From positions 1 through 11,814 of the forward strand of contig CANGMO010000029.1 of NCBI GenBank assembly GCA_947454295.1: a stretch of DNA of 11,814 nt. The letters run 5' to 3'. Below the pieces are notes generated by a model. That model saw nothing but the letters and a program-made list of their open reading frames with translations, ran no database searches and had not been told where the DNA came from. The translations under genes were made by a program, and so were the position numbers. This stretch comes from Verrucomicrobiota bacterium (GTDB lineage Bacteria; Verrucomicrobiota; Verrucomicrobiia; Limisphaerales; UBA9464). Numbering within the stretch: the first letter of the stretch is position 1; each line of letters starts with the position of its first letter. Shown here one piece after another: positions 1 to 6,205 of this stretch.

Positions 1-44
1 CAGGCGGCCATTCGACCGCCGCCCTCCAATAGCCGTCGCGCAAA

Positions 45-1652
45 TTAGAGCGACAGCACGCGCACGTTGGTGATCGCGGGATCCTTGGTCAGCTCGTCGA
101 GTGCCGCCTGGGGCGGGACGCTGTCGAGGTGCAGGACGGTGAGCGCCTCGCCGCCGGCCGCGTCGCGCGACAGGCTCATGTTGGCGATGTTCACGCCGTG
201 CTTGCCCAGCACGCTGCCGAGGAAGCCCACGATGCCGGGGCGGTCCTGGTTGCGCACGAGGAGGACGTGGCCGCTGATGGGAATCTCCACCGGCTGGCTG
301 TACAGGCGCACGATGCGCGGGTTGTTCGGCGAACCGAAGAAGGTGCCGCCGGCCGAGATGACCTTGGCCGAGCCGTTGAAGGCCTGCACGTGCAGCCATT
401 CATTGAAAGTCACCGGTTCGTCCGACTTCTTTTCCTCAACACTCAACCCCAGGGCCGCGGCGGCGCTGCGCACGTTGATGTTGTTGATGTCCTTCATACC
501 GCTGCCGGCGGCGACGCTGAGGAAGCCGCGGAGCACGGCGCGGGTGACGGGATCGGTCTGGGGCAGGTCCTGCGCCTTGCCGCCGTAGGTGATGTACAGG
601 CGGTCGATCGGGCCCGGAGCGAGCTGGCCGAGCACCTTGCCCAGCTTCTCGCCGAGCACCAGGTAGGGCTTCACCAGTTCGAAGGTCTTGGCGTCCACGC
701 CGGGGAGGTTGACGGAATTGCGCACCTCGCCGGTGAGCAGGAAGCCGGTGATGACCTCGGCAACCTCGAGACCGCACTTTTCCTGGGCCTCCTCGGTGCT
801 TGCCCCGAGATGCGGGGTCAGAACCACGGTGGGAAGGGTGCGGAACTTGTGATCGGCGGGCAGCGGCTCGACGTGGAACACATCCAGCGCGGCGCCGGCA
901 ACCTTGCCGGATTCGAGTGCGGCGACGAGGTCGGCCTCGTGGATGATCTCACCGCGGGCGCAGTTCACGAGGCGCACGCCGGGCTTCATCTTGGCGAAGG
1001 CCGCGGCATTGAGCATCTCGCGGGTCTCCTTGGTCACCGGCATGTGCACGGTGATGAAGTCGGCCTGCTGGTAAATCGCGTCGGGATCGCTGGCGCACTC
1101 GAATCCCAGCGACTTGGCGCGGGCCTCGGTGAGGAAGGGATCGTAGGCCACCACGCGCATGCCGAAGGCGAGGGCGCGCTTGCCCACTTCGGTGCCGATG
1201 CGGCCGGCGCCGAGGATGCCGAGGGTCTTGCCCTGGATTTCGGTGCCCTGGAACGCCTTTCGATCCCATTTTCCCGCAGCCATGGTGGCATGCGCGGCGG
1301 GAATCTTGCGGGCGAGGGCGCCCAGCATGAAAAAGGTGAGCTCGGCGGTGGTGACCGTGTTGCCGGCCGGGGTGTTCATCACCACGACGCCGCGCGCCGT
1401 GGCGGCTTCCACGTCCACGTTGTCCACGCCGACCCCGGCGCGGCCCACCACCTTCAGACGGGTGGCGGCCTCGAGGACCTTGCGGGTGACCTTGGTCTCG
1501 GAGCGCACGACCATGGCGTCGACGTCCGCCACGATGGGCAGAAGCTCGGCCTCGGTCAGGCGCTTGGACAAAACGGTCACCTTGAACTCAGGACGGGCCT
1601 GGAAAAAGGCGATACCACGGGGCGAAATCGGGTCGCAAACAAGGACGTGCAT
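45..1652 (-). CDS. serA: D-3-phosphoglycerate dehydrogenase
   Basis: This cytosolic enzyme oxidises 3-phosphoglycerate to 3-phosphohydroxypyruvate with NAD+, the first committed step of L-serine synthesis. The 535-residue protein has the long SerA architecture. A substrate-binding half encloses a Rossmann domain with GAGRIG at residues 148-153 and the NAD-ribose acidic residue D171. The D-2-hydroxyacid dehydrogenase catalytic triad is visible as R233 (CARG), E262 (VEP) and H281 (PHLG). Residues of about 320-455 form the intervening ASB domain. A C-terminal ACT domain follows from about 461 (GHVLLVRNQDRPGIVG), so feedback by serine is plausible. The length fits the 525-535-residue class. The ATG start places the family's usual first strand (MHVLVCDP) at the N-terminus; no Shine-Dalgarno is visible. 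It is transcribed away from the MgtC-like gene. All catalytic residues look intact. Confidence 0.97.
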   Translation of the reverse strand: MHVLVCDPISPRGIAFFQARPEFKVTVLSKRLTEAELLPIVADVDAMVVRSETKVTRKVLEAATRLKVVGRAGVGVDNVDVEAATARGVVVMNTPAGNTVTTAELTFFMLGALARKIPAAHATMAAGKWDRKAFQGTEIQGKTLGILGAGRIGTEVGKRALAFGMRVVAYDPFLTEARAKSLGFECASDPDAIYQQADFITVHMPVTKETREMLNAAAFAKMKPGVRLVNCARGEIIHEADLVAALESGKVAGAALDVFHVEPLPADHKFRTLPTVVLTPHLGASTEEAQEKCGLEVAEVITGFLLTGEVRNSVNLPGVDAKTFELVKPYLVLGEKLGKVLGQLAPGPIDRLYITYGGKAQDLPQTDPVTRAVLRGFLSVAAGSGMKDINNINVRSAAAALGLSVEEKKSDEPVTFNEWLHVQAFNGSAKVISAGGTFFGSPNNPRIVRLYSQPVEIPISGHVLLVRNQDRPGIVGFLGSVLGKHGVNIANMSLSRDAAGGEALTVLHLDSVPPQAALDELTKDPAITNVRVLSL

Positions 1653-1680
1653 AACTCGAAGGGGCGGACGCTAGGCACCC

Positions 1681-1695
1681 TGACCGGGTCGGTCA
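1681..1695. promoter_or_regulatory. Perfect 6-bp inverted repeat upstream of serA, possible operator
   Basis: TGACCG and CGGTCA flank a GGT spacer, giving a perfect dyad 29-43 bases upstream of the serA ATG, inside the 116-base divergent intergenic region shared with the MgtC-like gene. The size and position would suit a repressor or activator half-site pair, or the foot of a leader hairpin. No matching regulator is encoded nearby and no strong -35/-10 pair was recognised around it. A dyad this short could also arise by chance in GC-rich DNA. Confidence 0.25.
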
Positions 1696-1768
1696 ACGCG
1701 GGAGGCGTCCCCTTTTTGCGTTCGCCTTTCCGCTTTTCCCGCCGGCCGATTGGGTCTTGCCTTGTTCC

Positions 1769-2296
1769 ATGCCAGCCCTCTCCGCCGTTCAATCGCTGAT
1801 TGCCGCCTCCGGAGACCTTCCTGCGCGGCTCTCCAACCAGGAAGTCTTGCTGCGACTCGGGGCGGCATCCCTATTTGGAGCGTTGGTGGGATTCAATCGG
1901 GAACTCCATCTGAAGCCCGCCGGAATCCGCACCCAGGCCCTGGTCGCCCTGGGCTCGGCCACGGTGACCCTGGTGACCGCCGATCTGGTGCTGGAAAGCG
2001 GCCATCCGAACGTGGATGCCATCAGCCGGGGCATGCAGGGCGTGATCACGGGCATCGGGTTCCTTGGGGCCGGGGCCATTTTGCGGGATCGCTCCGGGGT
2101 TCAGGTGCACGGCCTCACCACCGCCGCCTCGGTGTGGATTTCGGCGGCGCTGGGCCTCGCCTGTGGTGCCGGACTGTGGCGTCTGGCCCTCATCCCCCTC
2201 GCGCTGGCGATCGGGATCCTCTGGTTGCTGGAGCCTCTGGAGGCGTGGATCCACCGCCGGAACGGCACCCAGGCGGCCCCGCCTCCCGAGCCGTGA
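1769..2296 (+). CDS. MgtC/SapB family inner-membrane protein (short form)
   Basis: A 175-residue hydrophobic protein of the MgtC/SapB family. Family signatures are seen in order: RLGAASLFGALVGFNRE (residues 29-45), KPAGIRTQALVALGSA (49-64), GIGFLGAGAI (95-104) and VHGLTTAASVWISAALGLACG (113-133). Four or five membrane segments can be drawn between about residues 25 and 157. Salmonella MgtC is longer (about 230 residues) and has a soluble C-terminal domain. Here the protein stops shortly after the last membrane segment, as in the SapB/YhiD-like minimal forms. Family roles include growth at low Mg2+, inhibition of F-type ATP synthase and virulence; none can be assigned here from sequence. ATG 1769 was chosen over an in-frame TTG at 1757. 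No Shine-Dalgarno is present. It lies 75 bases ahead of scpA and could share its transcript. Confidence 0.88.
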   Translation: MPALSAVQSLIAASGDLPARLSNQEVLLRLGAASLFGALVGFNRELHLKPAGIRTQALVALGSATVTLVTADLVLESGHPNVDAISRGMQGVITGIGFLGAGAILRDRSGVQVHGLTTAASVWISAALGLACGAGLWRLALIPLALAIGILWLLEPLEAWIHRRNGTQAAPPPEP

Positions 2297-2371
2297 ACAA
2301 GCTCCCGTTGCCAAGGCGCAAAGGACCAACCTACGCTGTCACCACACGGCCGGCCTCTGTCCGCGCCATCC

Positions 2372-3295
2372 ATGAGCGAATACCGCGTCCAATTCGAAGT
2401 GTTTGAGGGCCCCCTGGACCTCCTCCTGCATCTGGTCAAGAAGCAGGAGGTGGACATCTACCAGGTGAACCTCACCCGGATCGCCACCGAGTTCGTCGCG
2501 TACATCGAGCAGATGCGCGAACTGGACCTCGAGGTGGCCGGTGAGTTTCTCGTGATGGCGGCCTCGCTGCTGTTCATCAAGAGCCGCGAGCTGCTGCCTG
2601 TGGATCTCCAGGTCCAGGCCGAGACCGAGGAGGAGGAGGGCGATGATCCCCGCTGGGAACTCATCCGTCGCCTGGTGGAGTACAAGAAATTCAAGGACGC
2701 GGCCGCCGCGCTTCAGACCTGCGAGGAGCAGGCCGAGAACCGCTACTCGCGCCGGCCCGGCAAGATCGAGTTCACCGAGGAGGCCGCCCCCAAGCGCGGT
2801 GAGGTGTCGATGTTCGACCTCATTGGCGCGGTCAGCCAGATCCTCAAACGTTTCCAGGCCCGCGACGACATCCGCGAGATCAATGCCGATCCGCACACCG
2901 TCAGCGAGAAGATTGAAACCCTGCGACAGCTGGTCACGGCGGGTCGCGTGGTGAAGTTCTCCGACCTGTTCGCCGCGGCGCGGAGCCGCAACGAGGTGGT
3001 GGTCACCTTCCTCGCCATGCTGGAGCTCACGCGGCTCAAGCATCTGGTCATTCTGCAGTCGGACGATTTCGGAGAGATCGAGGTGACCCTCGCGCCGACT
3101 GCCCAGCCTGCCGCGACCGAGTCCGCGCCGCCGGGTGCCGACGCGTCCGAGGCCGAGTCGAGTGCCACTTCGGTGGCGACCGCCGGGCCGGCCGATGCCC
3201 CGGTTCTGGAAGCCGTGACTCCGCCGGCTGAACCCGTCATCGAACCCCTTCCGCCTGCCTCCCCTGAATCCGGGGATTCCGCCGCCGGGACCTGA
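2372..3295 (+). CDS. scpA: Segregation and condensation protein A (kleisin of SMC complex)
   Basis: ScpA is the kleisin that bridges the heads of the SMC dimer and binds ScpB, forming the SMC-ScpAB condensin that compacts and segregates the chromosome. The N-terminal kleisin region is clear, with FEGPLDLLLHLVKKQEVDIY at residues 11-30 and the family's helical stretch through SLLFIKSRELLP (65-76). An acidic linker (TEEEEGDD, 85-92) follows. The C-terminal winged helix runs at about 180-240 (VVKFSDLF, then VVVTFLAMLEL, then FGEIEV). Residues of about 241-307 are an extra tail rich in Ala, Pro, Glu and Ser, with no predicted fold by eye. Most ScpA proteins end near 240-270 residues. scpB follows after 14 bases, so the two are almost certainly co-transcribed. 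The ATG start matches the family N-terminus. Confidence 0.95.
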   Translation: MSEYRVQFEVFEGPLDLLLHLVKKQEVDIYQVNLTRIATEFVAYIEQMRELDLEVAGEFLVMAASLLFIKSRELLPVDLQVQAETEEEEGDDPRWELIRRLVEYKKFKDAAAALQTCEEQAENRYSRRPGKIEFTEEAAPKRGEVSMFDLIGAVSQILKRFQARDDIREINADPHTVSEKIETLRQLVTAGRVVKFSDLFAAARSRNEVVVTFLAMLELTRLKHLVILQSDDFGEIEVTLAPTAQPAATESAPPGADASEAESSATSVATAGPADAPVLEAVTPPAEPVIEPLPPASPESGDSAAGT

Positions 3296-3330
3296 TCCCC
3301 AGTTTCGCGATGGTCCAACAACTCTTTTTC

Positions 3331-4095
3331 ATGGAACTCAAGTTCATCCTCGAATCCCTGCTGATTGCGGCGCCGAAGCCGCTGGCGGCGGGTGAATTGC
3401 GGGACATTCTCACCCGTGCCGCCGCCGAGGAGGGCGCGGCCGAGCACGTCCGCGCGTGCCACAAGCTGCCGGTCGAGAAGATCGAGGAAGCCTTGAACGC
3501 GCTGGCCCGGGAACATGAGGCCGCGGGGCGTAGCTTCCGCCTGCTCTGCGTGGCGGGGGCGTGGCAGTTCGTGACGCTTCCCGAATTCGGCCCCTGGCTC
3601 CGCGCCTTCGTGGGCGTAAAGAACCGGCCCGCGAAACTCTCCCAGCCCGCGCTCGAGTCGCTTGCCGTCATCGCGTATCGCCAGCCCGTCACCCGAGCGG
3701 AGATCGAACAGATTCGCGGGGTGGCCGTGGACGGCGTCATCGCCACGTTGAAGGAACGCGGGCTCATCGAGGAGGCCGGTCGTGCGGAAGTGGTCGGGCG
3801 TCCGATGCGATACGCCACCACATCGGCCTTCCTGGAGTATTTCGGCCTCGGTTCGCTGGAGTCGCTGCCCGCCGCCGACGAGTTGCGCCGCATTCCGGTC
3901 CAGCGCCCCGAGACTCTGCAGACCGCGGATGGGGCTCCCGCGGCTCCGGCGGATCCCCAGCTCCCGTTGACCACCGAGGCGGTCGCCGAAGCACCCGCAT
4001 CCGAAGCGTCCGCTGAAGCAGCGTCTGTCGCGGAGCCCGGATCGGAGCCCGCTGCCGAGTCACCGGCTCCGGAGGTTCCGCCCACGGTTTCTTGA
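3331..4095 (+). CDS. scpB: Segregation and condensation protein B
   Basis: ScpB is a dimeric tandem winged-helix protein that binds the middle of ScpA in the SMC-ScpAB complex. The diagnostic block is unmistakable: LSQPALESLAVIAYRQPVTR, followed by AEIEQIRGV, then GLIEEAGRAEVVGRPMRYAT and FLEYFGLGSLESLP (about residues 103-180 when counted from ATG 3331). I chose ATG 3331 because MELKFILESLL matches the usual ScpB N-terminus. An in-frame ATG at 3310 would add seven residues (MVQQLFF), and neither start has a Shine-Dalgarno. The last 60 or so residues are a disordered-looking Ala/Pro/Glu/Ser tail like the one on ScpA. The gene faces the minus-strand gene at 4121, 25 bases away. Confidence 0.94.
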   Translation: MELKFILESLLIAAPKPLAAGELRDILTRAAAEEGAAEHVRACHKLPVEKIEEALNALAREHEAAGRSFRLLCVAGAWQFVTLPEFGPWLRAFVGVKNRPAKLSQPALESLAVIAYRQPVTRAEIEQIRGVAVDGVIATLKERGLIEEAGRAEVVGRPMRYATTSAFLEYFGLGSLESLPAADELRRIPVQRPETLQTADGAPAAPADPQLPLTTEAVAEAPASEASAEAASVAEPGSEPAAESPAPEVPPTVS

Positions 4096-4120
4096 GTGGA
4101 TTTCAGGACGGATGCCGGGT

Positions 4121-4699
4121 CTATGGCACCCGTTCTTCAGAGGTGCTGGTTTGGGTGATGGTCGGGAACGAGGACCACGGTAGTGAAATCTTGAGCCCGC
4201 CAGTGGGATCCCGAAACTGAAGGGAGTTGAAGAGTTCAAGGGGATGCCGAATCCAGTATCCCAAGGCGCCTTCGCTGGAGCACACGATCAGGTGGAGTCT
4301 CCAAATCGTCCCTGGGCCCAATTGGGGAAGTTCCACCTGGGTCAGTGACGTCGCCTCGTGTGCGCCGAGTTCCATCGGATTGACGGGTTGGGCAGAGAGA
4401 ACCTTGGAGTTGGTTAGGGACTCCCAGTGTCCGGAACGCAGCACCTCGAACTCAAGGGTGGGAGTCCATTGCACGATCACGTTGAACCCACTGTGATTGG
4501 TGAGCCAGAAGGTGGCCTTTCCTGCTTGGGTCGCCACGTGCCGGACCTCCACCGGACTCCGGGCACGGGAATCGGGATGCGCTAGAAGCACGACCGCTGA
4601 AAGGGCCGCCGCGCCGAGCAAGATCGCTAGGATGGTCCAAGGTAACCAAGTCCCCCTAGGCTGGACGATCGCTGGGTAGCTGAGGCCAGGGTGCTTCAT
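4121..4699 (-). CDS. Hypothetical single-pass membrane-anchored protein
   Basis: A 192-residue protein that I do not recognise. Residues 17-40 (LPWTILAILLGAAALSAVVL and onward) form one strong membrane segment after a short N-terminus, so it is probably anchored with residues 41-192 outside the cytoplasm. The exported part has alternating hydrophobic/polar strands and the phrase ATFWLTNHSGFNVIVQW (about 62-78), which suggests a beta-sandwich-like fold. Only one Cys (C140) is present, with no lipobox and no catalytic motif. Short orphan proteins of this sort (N-terminal anchor plus a 'TN-S' beta domain) are, from memory, common in Verrucomicrobiota; this is not verified. GC is lower than in neighbours: two 60-base lines hand-counted at 58% and 63%, against 77% for one line of scpA. 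The ORF is uninterrupted, but expression is unproven. Confidence 0.6.
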   Translation of the reverse strand: MKHPGLSYPAIVQPRGTWLPWTILAILLGAAALSAVVLLAHPDSRARSPVEVRHVATQAGKATFWLTNHSGFNVIVQWTPTLEFEVLRSGHWESLTNSKVLSAQPVNPMELGAHEATSLTQVELPQLGPGTIWRLHLIVCSSEGALGYWIRHPLELFNSLQFRDPTGGLKISLPWSSFPTITQTSTSEERVP

Positions 4700-4870
4700 T
4701 GGGAGTAGGGGTTGGACCCTATAGGCAACGTGGTCGGATGGAAGCAGTCCTCAGCGCCCTCCGCGCGCCCTCGTTGTAGCGCTGCATGCGGCTCCACCTT
4801 CAAGCTCCGGAGGCAGCGGCAGCGTCAGGAAGAAGGGGCTTCGAACCAGCCCGTTGATAATAGCCCGCTG

Positions 4871-4933
4871 ATTCCCAAATTTAATCGTTCTGGCTGGCAG
4901 GATGCCGGCGCTCCGGATGGAGAGCTTGGGAAT
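4871..4933. repeat. REP/MITE-like inverted-repeat element with nested hairpins
   Basis: Perfect 8-base terminal arms ATTCCCAA (4871-4878) and TTGGGAAT (4926-4933) enclose two internal hairpins. The first is GCTGGC (4893-4898), loop AGGAT, GCCGGC (4904-4909), which pairs over six positions with one G-U. The second is CTCC (4911-4914), loop GGAT, GGAG (4919-4922). Together these allow a cruciform or three-way fold of 63 bases. Such architecture is typical of REP/BIME-type or small MITE-like dispersed repeats. The core GGCAGGATGCCGGCGCT is a phrase I recall as recurrent in Verrucomicrobiota genomes, but only one copy is present here, so repeat status is inferred. No direct target-site duplication was identified. 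Confidence 0.45.
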
Positions 4934-4940
4934 TGAGGTT

Positions 4941-4960
4941 GGCGGTCTACACGGACCGCC
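4941..4960. repeat. 7-bp perfect stem-loop downstream of tRNA-His
   Basis: GGCGGTC (4941-4947) and GACCGCC (4954-4960) pair perfectly around a six-base loop. It sits 15 bases beyond the CCA end of tRNA-His. In the tRNA transcript a pyrimidine tract (CCCCCTTCTTTTTC) comes before the stem rather than after it. That does not fit a standard intrinsic terminator, where the U run follows. It may still act in 3' end formation, or belong to the neighbouring repeat structure. Confidence 0.35.
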
Positions 4961-4975
4961 GAAAAAGAAGGGGGG

Positions 4976-5051
4976 TGGGGTGGCCGACGGGACTCGAACC
5001 CGCAACAACCAGAACCACAATCTGGGGATCTACCATTGATCTACGACCACC
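4976..5051 (-). tRNA. tRNA-His (GUG anticodon)
   Basis: Reading the minus strand, a full cloverleaf can be drawn. The acceptor is GTGGTCG/CGGCCAC (one G-U pair), the D stem is GATC/GATC, and the anticodon stem is CCAGA/TCTGG with loop TTGTGGT. The T stem is GCGGG/CCCGT with loop TTCGAGT. The anticodon GTG lies at 5016-5018 and reads CAC/CAU, so it is histidine. As expected for tRNA-His, an encoded extra G(-1) at 5051 can pair with discriminator C73 at 4979; this is the identity element for histidyl-tRNA synthetase. The 3' CCA is encoded (4978-4976). No second tRNA is adjacent. Confidence 0.96.
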
Positions 5052-5064
5052 GACCCGGACGGAC

Positions 5065-5093
5065 ACGTTAGAAACCCGCCTGCGGGGCGTCAA
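5065..5093 (-). promoter_or_regulatory. Candidate sigma-70-type promoter for tRNA-His
   Basis: On the minus strand, TTGACG (5093-5088) is one base from the -35 consensus. At 17 bases' spacing lies TAACGT (5070-5065), and at 15 bases TCTAAC (5072-5067), the better -10 match (four of six). Either would start transcription roughly 5-10 bases before the mature tRNA 5' end, as expected for a short tRNA leader. The -10 is imperfect, so the call rests mostly on the -35 and on position. Confidence 0.45.
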
Positions 5094-5209
5094 GCGTGCT
5101 CCCAGAAGCCATTGGGTTCCCTGGATCGGGGCGATGAAGCCAAAATCTGCGTCGTTCTGGCCATTTTCGATCTTCTCGTCCCCGGCGCGCTCCGGTTTGC
5201 TGAGGGGCG

Positions 5210-6163
5210 ATGAACATTCCCGAGCCACGCTGGCGACGGCCAATCGAAGGCATTTCCGCGGTGTTGCTGCCCTTTTGTGGTGATGGGCGGATCGACTGGC
5301 AGAGTTATGCCGGGCTGGTGGAGCGAACCTGGAAGGCCGGTCTGACGCCGGCGGTCAACATGGACACCGGCTACACGAATCTCCTCAAGCCGGAGGAGCG
5401 GGCCGAGGTGTTGGGTCTCGTGAACAGCCTGGCGCAGGGGCGCCGATTCATCGCCGGGGCCTTCATTCAGGGCATGGACGGGGATCCCATCCGGCTCTAT
5501 CGCCGGGAGTGCAACGCCATCCAATGCGCCGGCGGGACACCGATTCTCTTTCCCTGCGATGCCCTGAAGCCGGTCACCGGAGCCGAGTTGGTGCGGGTGC
5601 ATCGGGCGGTGGCGGAGGAGTGCGAGGAATTTCTGGGCTTCGAGCTCGGCGAGATGTTCGTGCCCTTCGGACGGATCTGGGACCTGGAGACGTTTGAAGC
5701 GCTGCTCACGATTCCGCAGCTGGTTGGGGCCAAGCACAGCTCGCTCTCGCGCGAATTGGAATGGGAGCGCGTCGCGGTGCGCGACCGGGTGCGGCCGGGA
5801 TTCAAGGTGTATACTGGAAACGACCTGGCCATCGACATGGTGGCCTGGGGCAGCGACTACCTGCTGGGACTGTCGGCCTTTCATGTGGAGGCCTTCGCCG
5901 CCCGCGATCGCCTGTGGGTGTCGGGGGATGCGCGGTGCACCGAGCTCAATGACTGGCTGCAGTACCTCGGGATGTTCGCCTTCCGCGCACCCGTGCCCGC
6001 CTACAAACACACCTGCGCCCAAGTCTTGAAACTGCGAGGGTTGATTACGTCGTCGACGCCGCATCCGAAGGCGCCACGCCGCCCGGACAGCGACCTGGTG
6101 ATCCTGGAGCCGATGGTCAAACGACTGGAGGAATTGGTGGCGCAGTCGGTGGGTGGCCGCTGA
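5210..6163 (+). CDS. DHDPS/N-acetylneuraminate lyase-family protein (class I aldolase fold)
   Basis: A 317-residue cytosolic (beta/alpha)8-barrel protein of the DapA/NanA superfamily. The Schiff-base lysine is K175 in LVGAKHSSLS, matching the family's 'GxKxxS' strand. The N-terminal substrate loop reads NMDTGYTN (50-57) where DapA has GTTGE. The family Tyr that relays protons in DapA/NanA seems to be replaced by F150 (GEMFVPFG), by eye alignment. Other strong phrases are FKVYTGNDLAIDM (198-210) and GSDYLLGL (214-221). These look like a distinct DHDPS-like subfamily seen, as I recall, in Planctomycetota and Verrucomicrobiota, not true lysine-pathway DapA. Substrate is unknown; a keto-acid or sugar-acid aldolase or dehydratase is a guess. 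A GAGGGG just two to four bases before the ATG is a weak, close-set ribosome site. It leads a tandem with the epimerase (42-base gap) and the glycosyltransferase. Confidence 0.82.
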   Translation: MNIPEPRWRRPIEGISAVLLPFCGDGRIDWQSYAGLVERTWKAGLTPAVNMDTGYTNLLKPEERAEVLGLVNSLAQGRRFIAGAFIQGMDGDPIRLYRRECNAIQCAGGTPILFPCDALKPVTGAELVRVHRAVAEECEEFLGFELGEMFVPFGRIWDLETFEALLTIPQLVGAKHSSLSRELEWERVAVRDRVRPGFKVYTGNDLAIDMVAWGSDYLLGLSAFHVEAFAARDRLWVSGDARCTELNDWLQYLGMFAFRAPVPAYKHTCAQVLKLRGLITSSTPHPKAPRRPDSDLVILEPMVKRLEELVAQSVGGR

Positions 6164-6205
6164 CGCAGCCTCGACAAGCACGCCGCGAATCCGGAACGTC
6201 CCGCC

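Larger units (their letters stand above)
4700..4975. other. Intergenic region without a convincing gene; repeat-bearing
   Basis: This 276-base stretch lies between the minus-strand hypothetical gene and tRNA-His. Open frames on both strands exist (about 74 and 89 codons), but neither has family resemblance, a ribosome site or a plausible composition. The minus-strand one runs straight through the tRNA. The left part (about 4700-4865) shows no clear structure. The right part contains the inverted-repeat structure at 4871-4933 and the stem-loop at 4941-4960. Its peptide-like readings on the minus strand (SAGILPAR, GNQRAIINGLVR, FFLTLPLP) resemble spurious peptides I associate with dispersed repeats in Verrucomicrobiota. 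That comparison is from memory only. Confidence 0.5.

Noticed and set aside
3..20. GGCGG/CCGCC stem downstream of serA, considered as its terminator
   Set aside because: Only five pairs, and the window ends before any U tract could be seen.
1700..1716. GGGA/TCCC followed by CTTTTT, considered as a plus-strand terminator
   Set aside because: Four-pair stem only, and no plus-strand gene lies upstream to terminate.
129..1799. Long plus-strand frame opposite serA (about 556 codons)
   Set aside because: Antisense shadow caused by high GC. The protein is His/Gly/Ala-rich without domains, while the opposite strand encodes intact SerA.
4116..4132. CGGGT/ACCCG 5-bp stem between scpB and the convergent gene, considered as a bidirectional terminator
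   Set aside because: Short stem, seven-base loop and no T tract on either strand; it also overlaps the stop codon of the minus-strand gene.
4712..4936. Open frame of about 74 codons on the plus strand after the orphan gene
   Set aside because: It crosses the hairpin repeat, has no ribosome site and no family resemblance, and its composition looks non-coding.
4751..5020. Open frame of about 89 codons on the minus strand
   Set aside because: It begins inside tRNA-His and reads through the repeat; a translated tRNA is a typical false gene.
5210..6163. Assignment as lysine-pathway dapA
   Set aside because: Substrate loop and catalytic Tyr region differ from DapA, and no lysine-synthesis gene is nearby.
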